This document shows positions 18,511 to 26,592 of a stretch of 64,000 nucleotides of DNA, piece by piece. Every line of letters starts with the position of its first letter. Position 1 is the stretch's first letter. The stretch is from assembly GCA_024232965.1 (NCBI GenBank), contig JACKQF010000005.1, positions 186,001 to 250,000 of the forward strand, given 5' to 3'. Origin of the DNA: Verrucomicrobiaceae bacterium (GTDB taxonomy: Bacteria; Verrucomicrobiota; Verrucomicrobiia; Verrucomicrobiales; Verrucomicrobiaceae). The notes under the pieces were generated by a model, which was given only the letters and a program-made list of their open reading frames with translations, did no database searches and had not been told where the DNA came from. The translations under genes were made by a program, and so were the position numbers.

Positions 18511-20223
18511 TCAGGCATAATCCACGAAGTCCAGCTTTGCTGCCGGAGTGAAGGGATCGGTAAAGCGGTGCAAGTTGGGGAAGACGGCACCGATTTGGCC
18601 TGAATCCAGGCCGAACCATTTCGAAATGACGGCCGCATATTGATCGACCGAGGTCGACGGAATCCATCGCCCGCGATTGCCTGAGCAATCAATGCCACCG
18701 TTGACGGTAAGTTCTGGGAAAGTCCCAAAAATTCTTTTCCCCCGCACCTTCCCACCCGCGACAAACATATGACCACCCCAGGCATGATCTGAACCACCAG
18801 TTGCATCCGTCTTATTCGGCGTCAGCGTCCGCGTGAAGTCTGAGGCAGAGAAAGCCATCACCTTGTCCCAGAGACCCGGCACACTATTGATGCTATCATA
18901 AAACCCACGTACTGCGCAGGAGAGAACTCTGACCAACTTGTAGTACCCCTGGTCCGTACGGGCGGCACCATTTAAAACGGGGATCTGAGACGTGTGCGTA
19001 TCCCAACCACCCAACTGCGTGAAAAACACCTGTCGCTGATTGCCCAGCACCGTGTTCCCGATGATAAGCCTCGCCGCCATTTTTAGCTGCCTAGCAAAGT
19101 CCTCATTGGCCGGATTGAGGCCCGACCCCGCAAAGGCGTTGGTGAAGAATGTATCTAGCGCCGTGGTGCCATTACCCGTGTCAGTGACGGCCAGCGCGTT
19201 ACCGACTAAGCCCTCAGTCACTCGAGCATTCTTGGCCACATCTACGTAGCCTTGATCAAAGAGGCTATCGTGGCTCATGGCCATGATTTGCTCAAAGCCC
19301 GCCAACCGCCAACCAGCATTGTTGTTTTGATAGTTGCTGCCCACGGACCCTGGCGTAGTGAACGGATCGTAACCCGCGAAAGGCTGTAGTCCGGTCGAAA
19401 CCAGAGCTGACGTGTAGGGTGATCCATACCCCGAGAAGGATGAAACGCCCGAACTGCCCATCACATAGGGCTGCTGCTGGACACCTTTTTGAAAAGAATT
19501 CACCCCATTGATGGAGACACTCATCGCCAAGGCATCCGGGTCCGTATTGTAGAGCCCATCCAAGATGTCTGCCACACGCCCACCCCAGCCACTTGTGAAA
19601 GGCTTGTCAGAAATCGACGACTGCCACTGCACCTGCTGATCTGAATGGGAGAAAAGCTGGGCGGGTTTTTGCGACTTCGGCAGTGTATTGAAATTGGCGC
19701 GCGTCACATTGGGTTGCGCCAGGGTCCCGACGTTAGCCACCAGCGCCAAGTCCTCACTTTCGAACATTGCCTTAAAGTTCTCAGTTCCAGGGTGCAGCGC
19801 CATGGTGTTGCCTGAACCATCCGCACCAATGTAACCTGCAGCAGGCTCGTAGTCCGAGACAGGATTCAAGGGATTCAGTTCCGTTCCCGCAGCATAGACA
19901 TCCGCCGTTGGAATCGCAATCCCACCAGAACCACCAGCGTACTGGGGAACCCCGCGTCCAGCTTCGTATTTCTGACGCGCCGTTGAGCCGCTGGCAATCG
20001 GAAGCAACAAATTGTTGGTATCCATTCCTCCATTCAAGAAGATGCAAACCAGTGCCTTGTAGTCGCTCCCACCGCTCTGGGCAGCTGCGGCACCCACCAG
20101 TTTGAGCTGAGCGATGGTGTTCACCAGACTGGTAGCACCAATACTGGCAGCCGTCGATTGCAGCATAAAGTCACGTCGATTCGGTTTGCTGCGGTCGAGA
20201 GTCTTGCGGATTAAAATATTCAT
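18511..20223 (-). CDS. DUF1501 family Tat-exported protein (copy 2)
   Basis: 570 residues with a twin-arginine-type leader (NRRDFMLQSTAASIGA) and a start at ATG 20223. The landmarks match copy 1 position by position: CIFLNGGMDTNNLLLP, FSHSDQQVQWQSS, FTQLGGWDTHTSQ, SDFTRTLTPNK and GSDHAWGGHMFVAGG. The protein is longer than copy 1 through inserted loops (for example around ADVYAAGTELNPLN). DUF1501 has an alkaline-phosphatase-like fold with unknown substrate. The start is 41 bases after the stop of the 1627-residue DUF1800 gene, consistent with one operon. It is a paralog, not a recent duplicate. Confidence 0.9.
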   Translation of the reverse strand: MNILIRKTLDRSKPNRRDFMLQSTAASIGATSLVNTIAQLKLVGAAAAQSGGSDYKALVCIFLNGGMDTNNLLLPIASGSTARQKYEAGRGVPQYAGGSGGIAIPTADVYAAGTELNPLNPVSDYEPAAGYIGADGSGNTMALHPGTENFKAMFESEDLALVANVGTLAQPNVTRANFNTLPKSQKPAQLFSHSDQQVQWQSSISDKPFTSGWGGRVADILDGLYNTDPDALAMSVSINGVNSFQKGVQQQPYVMGSSGVSSFSGYGSPYTSALVSTGLQPFAGYDPFTTPGSVGSNYQNNNAGWRLAGFEQIMAMSHDSLFDQGYVDVAKNARVTEGLVGNALAVTDTGNGTTALDTFFTNAFAGSGLNPANEDFARQLKMAARLIIGNTVLGNQRQVFFTQLGGWDTHTSQIPVLNGAARTDQGYYKLVRVLSCAVRGFYDSINSVPGLWDKVMAFSASDFTRTLTPNKTDATGGSDHAWGGHMFVAGGKVRGKRIFGTFPELTVNGGIDCSGNRGRWIPSTSVDQYAAVISKWFGLDSGQIGAVFPNLHRFTDPFTPAAKLDFVDYA

Positions 20224-20264
20224 GGTCGGATGCGGGATGGGAGTGGGATCTCTCGGAGATAAGC

Positions 20265-23200
20265 TTATTTGGATACCATGGACTGAGGTGAAATGCTGAT
20301 CAGGTAGGCAGCAATCCGGCAGCGGTCCCGGACCTCATTGTCCCAGCTTCCATTCGATGCAGCAGGAGCCTTGTGCCGCGTCGTGGAGTAAGAGCTATAG
20401 ACACTCCTAGCGATCGATTTGCGCGGATTAACGTCCACCGTATTGGTCAAATCAGCGCGAACGAGAGCTGGCCATTTTGCCCGCAGTTGTCCCGTTGCTA
20501 GCAGCAAATCTAGCTTATTCATCGCCGCCAGGGTGCCGGCAAAATGGGCATCCTGGATCTGCGCCGATGAAGGACTAGTTCCGGTAGCGCCGGGGCTGGC
20601 ATAATACCCAGCGTGGTAGGCCGCGATGATTTCGGAGTAATCCAAGACCACCCGTTCCTTTTGCTGGTTGCTGTTCGTGGCATTCGTATCGCCGATGTAG
20701 TAATTGTTCAGCTTTGCCCAATTCGACATCTTTACTGGATGTCGTTGCGGCTTCACATTGATTGTCACATTGCCAGTGGGCGCACTGCTCAGGGCGATGG
20801 TGTAACTATCGAGATTTCCAGCAGGAATGACCGGATTTGAACTGGTGCCAGTCGGTGAGCTTTCAGTGACGACGGTTGAGCCGCCACTCTGCACGATGTT
20901 GATGCTGCCGCCGTCATTGTCCGTGATACTAGCCGTCACGTTGGACGTGACCGTGTAACCCCCACCAGAGGAAACGTTGCTGATCACTTGAGTATGCGTG
21001 CCCTCGATAGCGGAATCGTCCACAGCTGTCACGACGACCTTTTGCGGTAGGTTCCAATTCGATGTCGTAAAGGTCAGACTCGTCGGTGCTGTTGTCACCT
21101 GCGATCCGGCGTTGATGGCAACCGTGACGTTGCCTGTTGGTACGCGGCGGAGTGTCACCCGATATTCATCGGTGTCTCCACCCTCCATAACGAGCGTGCT
21201 ATTGGAGGTCTGCAGGATGGAAATCGCATTGGAACCGTTGTTTTCATTATCCGCTACAGTGGCATATACGGGCGGTGCCAGGGCCTTCGCGTAGTTTGCG
21301 TCCGCACTGGTAATCGAGTGACCGATCATACCAATCTCCGGCCCCTCGTTGTTCGTGTCATTGACCGCCGTAACCGTGATCGCCACAGGCGTGTTCCAAT
21401 TCGCCGTTGTGAACGTCACCGACGTAGGCGAAACGGAAACGTCCGCCGTATAAGTCCCCACATTGGTCGTAGCCGGGTTGACATTCACGGTCACGTCCGC
21501 TGTCGGAGCACTCGCCAACTGGAGGGTGTAGGTGTCAGTGGCTCCACCCTCCACGACAAAGGTTTCGCCAGCGGTTTCAGTGACAATAACCTGGGCGTTT
21601 CCACCAGCTTCGTTGTCATTCACGGTCACAGGCAGCACAGGCAGCGATACGGCATTGTAATCGGGATCAGTGCTAGCGCAGGTATGCAGGATGTTGGTGA
21701 AGTGTTGCCCCTCAGCATCGCGATCATCTACGGCAGCGACGGTCACATTCTGCGGCGTGCTCCAGTTTGAAGGGGTGAAGGTCAGGACAATTTCACCCAG
21801 GAAGCTGCTGGAATTGGCAGAACCAGCGGTTGTGGGTGAGACCTTCACTTCTGGGGCGGAATTGGTGACGATCTGCGTCGCGTCATCGACATCGACGCCC
21901 GGGAAGGCATTCATGCCAACCAGATTGGCCCAGGTGAAGGTCCACAAACGGTTCACCCGATTGACCACATTCGTTTCCGTGTTGATCTGGAACTCCGGCG
22001 CGAAGATCCCTGCCTCAGCCATGGCACCTGGCACAATGTAATCGGGGAGGAACCAGTTAAACACACTGGGCGATCTCAAAGGGGACTGCCCCAAAATGTT
22101 GGTGTAATCGCCAAAGCGAAAGCGGCTTGCATCGGTTTTGAATTTATCGATCTCGGACTGCGGATAGGGCGTCGTCGACGGCGACTCGCCCGTCGCAAAC
22201 GGGAGAGGCACGTCTCGCAAGGTCGTGAGCGGAATCCCGGTGAAGGCCTTCAGCGACCGAAGCAAACCCATGAAGTGCACCAAAGGCTCCTTTGCCCGAC
22301 CTGATGCAACGCCGCTATCAGCGAGCACGAGGCTGCGGGCCTCGTAGTCGAGCAAGATCGCTTTCAGGACCTGACCCAGGTTACCATTCGTGTTCCGATA
22401 GACTTCACTAACGCGGTAAATGTAACCCGCACTAGGGTTGGACGACGTGAGCCGCTGGATCAACCATCGAGAGATATTTACCGGCGTGTTCTGGTGACCA
22501 TCGTAACTAGTGTTGCTGCTGGGACTCCCAGCCAGCAGATTGTGAGCGAGGGTGAGATCGTTGGCTGCCATAGTATGGGTAGTCAGATCATTGGCTGTGC
22601 CTGTGCTCGGCAGCGTCTGAGCAGAGATCACTGTGCCGCCATTGTATCCAGACAGCAGGGTCTTCTGCCCAAAATCGTGATAAACAGTGCTGCTAATTCG
22701 GCCGATCATTTTCATTGGATACATCCAAGATGCCTGCCACCAAGAGTCGCCCCCCCCTTCATTGAAGGTGTTGAATCCCGAGGTCACGGTGTTGAGCTCC
22801 AATGTGGGATCGACGCGCGGCGAGGTATTGTAAGTCACCAGTCCATTGAAGCGCTGCACCGTTCGGGTCTTGTGGCGATAGCCAGCGCAGAGACCCGTCA
22901 TCACCCTCGCCAACTCTGTGATGTCCGTGTTGTCGTAGGTTGCAATGGGCAAGCCACCTGAATCCAAAACCAAGCTGCCGTCCTTATGTCGCAACACCAG
23001 CCCAATGGAAAAGAGCTGCATGATTTCGCGCGCATAGTTTTCATCAGGGCTGATCGTGACGCCATTACTCACATAGGCAGCGCGATTCCGCAGGTGGCTG
23101 AGGTAGATGCCCATCATCGGATGGTAAGTCACGTTTTCCAGGATGGTGCGATACTTCCCAAAGGCATTATTCGCCAGCATATCCCAATAGGAAGCAGCAC

Positions 23201-25148
23201 CGTAGTGCTTGCTCTGCACAGTCCCATCGACCGCCGAAATGACGACGATCTCGCTGAGTGCCTGAGCCATGCGCTGCCGCACTTGCGCCTTTGCCTGTAG
23301 CGCTAGCGTCCACATCTCACGACGGCGATTGTGGTGAAAGGGGTGATTATTGTTGTAGGTGCTATTGGCCGTCGGGTTGATGATCGGATTGCCAAAAGCA
23401 TCGTAGCTCACGCTGTTGGATGAAGCACCGAACTGCGGATCATTCCCGGACCAGATAGGTTTATTTCCGCGCAGCACAAACTCTTCGTTGTCCGCCGCCT
23501 GAACGAGCGTCACTAAGCTGGGGTTTGGTGTCTGACCAAGGTTCATCTGCTTATCCAACCAGTTGGAATAGCCATCGATGATCGTGCCCCCACCGCTGAT
23601 CGCGGCATCCACTTCAGCGCGCACCTCGTCATAAAGTTCCGTCGTCGGACCATAGGTGCACTGTTCCAAGAATCGATAAATGTCCCTCTCTATCTCGTCA
23701 CCGACTGGCACAGGCCACTGCCCCGACCCAAGACTGGGAGCATCATGCACCAAGGGATTCGGCGTGAATGTTGTGGAACCAGTCGCCTTGTTGAAGTAGC
23801 CGCGAATTTCCCCCTGGGGATTGTCAGCGGTCGTGATACTGACGTAGAGCTCGCCCTGCTTCAGCGCCGTCAGCATCGCCTGATCGGTGACTTTGGTCTG
23901 AGCTGCGCGGATCTGCCAAAAACGCCCGTTCACTTGGCCCAGCCCCACATTAAGAACTTCCAAATCCGAGCCAATGCGCACATAGCAGGTGTTTTGCGAC
24001 GATGTCAGATTCGAAAACGAGACATTTATCAGCGCTCCATCATTATCCCCTTCCACCAGAGCGGTCGCGATCCCAGTCGCCGTGGAAGCCACCCCGGCCT
24101 CGCGGCCCAGGAAAGCAACGTAAAGAGTGCGATTTGACTCCAACGAAGGATCGGCATCACAAACGCAGACGGTCGCATCTGCCACTGCTGGACCGCCAGG
24201 GATGGAAAAGGCCACTCTAAGATACTCTGGCACTTCCACGTTCGCATCGGGCACTGGATTGATCGTGACTTGATGGGGGGACCCAGGCAGGCCAGCGTTT
24301 GCGGGAATGTTGATGTTCCCTCCAGACACACCGGCAAAGGCATAATCCCCCGGTCCGGCATTGCCCTTGGTTTCATCGGGAGCTCCACCCTCACCAGTAA
24401 TAGGAATCGTCAGCGGCATCGTGCCAAAGCTTCGCACAAGTTCCACCTTCGCGGGCTTTGGCGCAGGCAATGAGGCCGACTTGTCATCCACTTCGTAGCC
24501 GTTCTCATACCCTGCCACTGGCGCCGCGGTGAGGGAAAGCAGGGAGCGCATGGTATCGCCATCGTTGGCAGCACCACCTGAGGCATTGTTGGGGCTACTC
24601 CCAACGTTGGGGTCCGTCCCCGTCTCGTTTTCAGCCCAGTCACTCAGACCGTCGTTATCTGTATCTTGGTCCTCCGTCGTCACCCGATAGAATTTCTGAT
24701 CTTCTCCGACTCCTATCGGCGTCACGAACTGTAGATTCGCCCCCGTTCCAGTGACGGGCCCACCTTCATTCGTCCATGTCACATCCACCCCTGTGGGATT
24801 GGTATTGCTCTGGAGTTGGTACCTTTTCCCCGCCTCGGACATCACGCTCAAGATAATGTTGCTGCCAGCGACGGTGAGATCCCCCACCTTCACACAATCG
24901 GCCGGGTTACGGGGATCCGTCCCAGCGATCGACTCTGTCAGATTCGTGCAGCCATCAAAGTCATCATCATCTCCAGGGAGCAGTCCCCACGCGTGATAAA
25001 CTTGCTGCCAGACATCGCACATGCCGTCAGGGCTGCCCTGTCCTGGTCCTGTGCTGTAGTAATCTGAATTGGCCCTGCAAAGTAACGGCGGCAAAAGCAA
25101 TGCCAAACCAAGAACAAGGCGGGAGAAGAGGCGGGGAGTCGGCTGCAT
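20265..25148 (-). CDS. DUF1800 family secreted multidomain protein (copy 2) with internal Calx-beta-like array
   Basis: Start ATG 25148 gives a typical signal peptide (LVLGLALLLPPLLCRA); a further 17 codons upstream are open but unlikely to be used. The 1627-residue product begins like copy 1 (GPGQGSPDGMCDVWQQVYHA, DDDFDGCTNLTESIAG) and then has a Ca-loop module (DTDNDGLSDWAENETG), a CHRD domain (about 336-460; TLYVAFLGREAG, GEIRGYF), and the first part of DUF1800 (about 480-1090; YRFLEQCTYGP, RQRMAQALSEIVVIS, ENYAREIMQLFSIG). A run of Calx-beta-like repeats follows (about 1090-1465), then the last part of DUF1800 (about 1465-1627; MNKLDLLLATGQL, RCRIAAYLISISPQ). Function unknown; predicted to act outside the cell with its DUF1501 partner. 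Confidence 0.88.
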   Translation of the reverse strand: MQPTPRLFSRLVLGLALLLPPLLCRANSDYYSTGPGQGSPDGMCDVWQQVYHAWGLLPGDDDDFDGCTNLTESIAGTDPRNPADCVKVGDLTVAGSNIILSVMSEAGKRYQLQSNTNPTGVDVTWTNEGGPVTGTGANLQFVTPIGVGEDQKFYRVTTEDQDTDNDGLSDWAENETGTDPNVGSSPNNASGGAANDGDTMRSLLSLTAAPVAGYENGYEVDDKSASLPAPKPAKVELVRSFGTMPLTIPITGEGGAPDETKGNAGPGDYAFAGVSGGNINIPANAGLPGSPHQVTINPVPDANVEVPEYLRVAFSIPGGPAVADATVCVCDADPSLESNRTLYVAFLGREAGVASTATGIATALVEGDNDGALINVSFSNLTSSQNTCYVRIGSDLEVLNVGLGQVNGRFWQIRAAQTKVTDQAMLTALKQGELYVSITTADNPQGEIRGYFNKATGSTTFTPNPLVHDAPSLGSGQWPVPVGDEIERDIYRFLEQCTYGPTTELYDEVRAEVDAAISGGGTIIDGYSNWLDKQMNLGQTPNPSLVTLVQAADNEEFVLRGNKPIWSGNDPQFGASSNSVSYDAFGNPIINPTANSTYNNNHPFHHNRRREMWTLALQAKAQVRQRMAQALSEIVVISAVDGTVQSKHYGAASYWDMLANNAFGKYRTILENVTYHPMMGIYLSHLRNRAAYVSNGVTISPDENYAREIMQLFSIGLVLRHKDGSLVLDSGGLPIATYDNTDITELARVMTGLCAGYRHKTRTVQRFNGLVTYNTSPRVDPTLELNTVTSGFNTFNEGGGDSWWQASWMYPMKMIGRISSTVYHDFGQKTLLSGYNGGTVISAQTLPSTGTANDLTTHTMAANDLTLAHNLLAGSPSSNTSYDGHQNTPVNISRWLIQRLTSSNPSAGYIYRVSEVYRNTNGNLGQVLKAILLDYEARSLVLADSGVASGRAKEPLVHFMGLLRSLKAFTGIPLTTLRDVPLPFATGESPSTTPYPQSEIDKFKTDASRFRFGDYTNILGQSPLRSPSVFNWFLPDYIVPGAMAEAGIFAPEFQINTETNVVNRVNRLWTFTWANLVGMNAFPGVDVDDATQIVTNSAPEVKVSPTTAGSANSSSFLGEIVLTFTPSNWSTPQNVTVAAVDDRDAEGQHFTNILHTCASTDPDYNAVSLPVLPVTVNDNEAGGNAQVIVTETAGETFVVEGGATDTYTLQLASAPTADVTVNVNPATTNVGTYTADVSVSPTSVTFTTANWNTPVAITVTAVNDTNNEGPEIGMIGHSITSADANYAKALAPPVYATVADNENNGSNAISILQTSNSTLVMEGGDTDEYRVTLRRVPTGNVTVAINAGSQVTTAPTSLTFTTSNWNLPQKVVVTAVDDSAIEGTHTQVISNVSSGGGYTVTSNVTASITDNDGGSINIVQSGGSTVVTESSPTGTSSNPVIPAGNLDSYTIALSSAPTGNVTINVKPQRHPVKMSNWAKLNNYYIGDTNATNSNQQKERVVLDYSEIIAAYHAGYYASPGATGTSPSSAQIQDAHFAGTLAAMNKLDLLLATGQLRAKWPALVRADLTNTVDVNPRKSIARSVYSSYSTTRHKAPAASNGSWDNEVRDRCRIAAYLISISPQSMVSK
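20755..21880 (-). repeat. Calx-beta-like tandem repeats inside the DUF1800 gene
   Basis: Four or so units share the pattern VxVTETAGETFVVEGGxTD, YTLxLxSAPTADVTVNV, LTFTxSNW.TPQxVTVxAVDD and EGxHxxxIxH. They resemble Calx-beta or cell-surface Ca-binding repeats. The units lie between two stretches that are contiguous in ordinary DUF1800 proteins. Confidence 0.65.
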
Positions 25149-25235
25149 GGTCGGGTATCCGATGAGGGATGCGAATACGCAACGCCGCCAAATTCCCAAG
25201 AATCCCAGCAGTCGCTAGCGCATTACGATCTCACG

Positions 25236-25265
25236 ATGGTACCGAATTTGAGCAACCTCGGTCAA
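25236..25265 (-). promoter_or_regulatory. Candidate promoter for the upstream DUF1800-DUF1501 pair
   Basis: On the minus strand TTGACC (25265-25260) is followed after 18 bases by TACCAT (25241-25236), about 90 bases before ATG 25148. The -35 is good and the -10 weak. The spacing matches that of the promoter candidate before the second DUF1800 gene. The 243-base gap 25149-25391 holds no other element I can support. Confidence 0.3.
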
Positions 25266-25391
25266 TGCGGATAACGACCGGTTCTTCTCGCTACCAGATG
25301 CCTAACCAAGCAAACTTCTGCCCTATAAACCTACGCAGAAAGGATGAATGACATAAGGGGCACACCCCAAATTCAAGCTGATGCTTGCGGA

Positions 25392-25880
25392 CTAAAAGCC
25401 CGACCAAGAATCTTCCATCGCATCACGCAGAGACGCAATACTGACAGTCGCCTCATTCCGCTTCGGAATGCAAGGTGCAACACTCGGTGCTGCCAGATTG
25501 TCTGACAACGAAGCCACCGCACGAGAGACCACCAATCGAAGTAGACCCAGTCGGACGCCGTCAATATAGCGAACGAGCAACAGCCGCTCAGCACTGACAG
25601 GACGCATCATCAGACCTCCGTGTTCGCATTGGAGATTGATCTCCCGGGGACCACCAACCCCACATCGATCAGACAACGCACCAGCAGCCGAAAGGACGGC
25701 CTCTGCCAGCACCGCAGAGAGTGTCTGAAGTCCCTCAACAGGCAAACCATCCGAGCGCAAACTCACGAGGAAATCGCCCCCTCCATCGGTAAGTGCCACA
25801 TGCTCGACTCCGTGCAGAGCAACGATTTCTTGCAGCAACTCAAGCGTTCGCGGATCGCAGGTGTGATATCGGGGTTCCAT
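25392..25880 (-). CDS. Roadblock/LC7-like small protein
   Basis: 162 residues. The alternating helix/strand pattern fits a roadblock/LC7 fold: an N-terminal helix (TLELLQEIVALHGVEHVALT), a strand with a GGDFLVSLRSDG turn, a long helix rich in Ala/Leu (LSAVLAEAVLSAAGALSDR), a strand pair (EINLQCEHGGLMMRPV), and RLLLVRYIDG ahead of a C-terminal helix. The last 40 residues look disordered. It begins 13 bases after the stop of the MglA-type GTPase gene, so the two are almost certainly co-transcribed. In Myxococcus and Thermus the roadblock protein MglB is the GTPase-activating partner of MglA; a similar role here is inferred from family and context. The roadblock call rests on pattern and neighbourhood. 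Confidence 0.6.
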   Translation of the reverse strand: MEPRYHTCDPRTLELLQEIVALHGVEHVALTDGGGDFLVSLRSDGLPVEGLQTLSAVLAEAVLSAAGALSDRCGVGGPREINLQCEHGGLMMRPVSAERLLLVRYIDGVRLGLLRLVVSRAVASLSDNLAAPSVAPCIPKRNEATVSIASLRDAMEDSWSGF

Positions 25881-25893
25881 AGCAACGGTTTGT

Positions 25894-26553
25894 TCAAGCT
25901 TCGCTCATCGCCATTTTGGCCTCGCGCTCAGGCGCTGCAGGTTCGGCGGCCGGGGTTGGATAGAGTCGCTGTTGAAATTGCCCCAGGACTCCCTGCGAGA
26001 CCGCATTCAACGTCGCCAGCACATTGCGACCGCTGCGTGCATCCGCCTCAAAGCTGATGAATCGGCGTTCACGATTATTGAGCAGATATTCCAGATACTC
26101 CACTGGTGCCGCATTGGGCAGATCGCGTTTGTTGTACTGCAGAACAACCGGGAGCCGATCAATCGAAGAGCCATTGAGGCGGAGGTTTGCTTCCAAGTTT
26201 TGGAACGCCTGTAGATTGTCGCGCTGCCGATCAAGCTGACTATCGGCGACAAAAACGATCCCATCCGCCTGACGGAGCACGAGTTGCAAAGTCGCGTTGT
26301 AAGTGATCTGACCAGGTACCGTGTAAAGGTGAAAGCTGGTGCGATAGCCCGGAACAGCCGCAGCCTCTACAGACAAAAAGTCGAAAAACAAAGTGCGATC
26401 CCGGGCCGTAGAGAGCGATACCAAATCCGATCTACCCGCAGGATCCAGCCTCGCATGGATCTGCTGGATGTTGGTCGTCTTTCCACACAGCGGTGTGCCG
26501 CAGTACACGATTTTGAAGGAGACACTCTGGGTGTCATGTCGGACCGTTGGCAT
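25894..26553 (-). CDS. MglA-type small Ras-like GTPase
   Basis: 219 residues. The G1/P-loop is GTPLCGKTT (residues 19-27), the Walker-B region reads TVPGQ as in bacterial MglA proteins and not the DxxG of eukaryotic Ras, G4 is NKRD, and G5 is close to FEADARSG. A family-typical FFDFLSVE segment lies in switch I. The protein should bind and hydrolyse GTP in the cytoplasm and act as a spatial or signalling switch. The last 25 residues (PAAEPAAPEREAKMAMSEA) are a charged tail beyond the fold. It lies between two roadblock-domain genes, 39 bases after the 1064-residue protein and 13 bases before the small roadblock gene. That arrangement suggests a GTPase with GAP/scaffold partners; the process controlled is unknown. 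Confidence 0.85.
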   Translation of the reverse strand: MPTVRHDTQSVSFKIVYCGTPLCGKTTNIQQIHARLDPAGRSDLVSLSTARDRTLFFDFLSVEAAAVPGYRTSFHLYTVPGQITYNATLQLVLRQADGIVFVADSQLDRQRDNLQAFQNLEANLRLNGSSIDRLPVVLQYNKRDLPNAAPVEYLEYLLNNRERRFISFEADARSGRNVLATLNAVSQGVLGQFQQRLYPTPAAEPAAPEREAKMAMSEA

Positions 26554-26592
26554 AGGAAAGTGAGGTCAAAGTGGCGGGAACTGCCAGAACGA

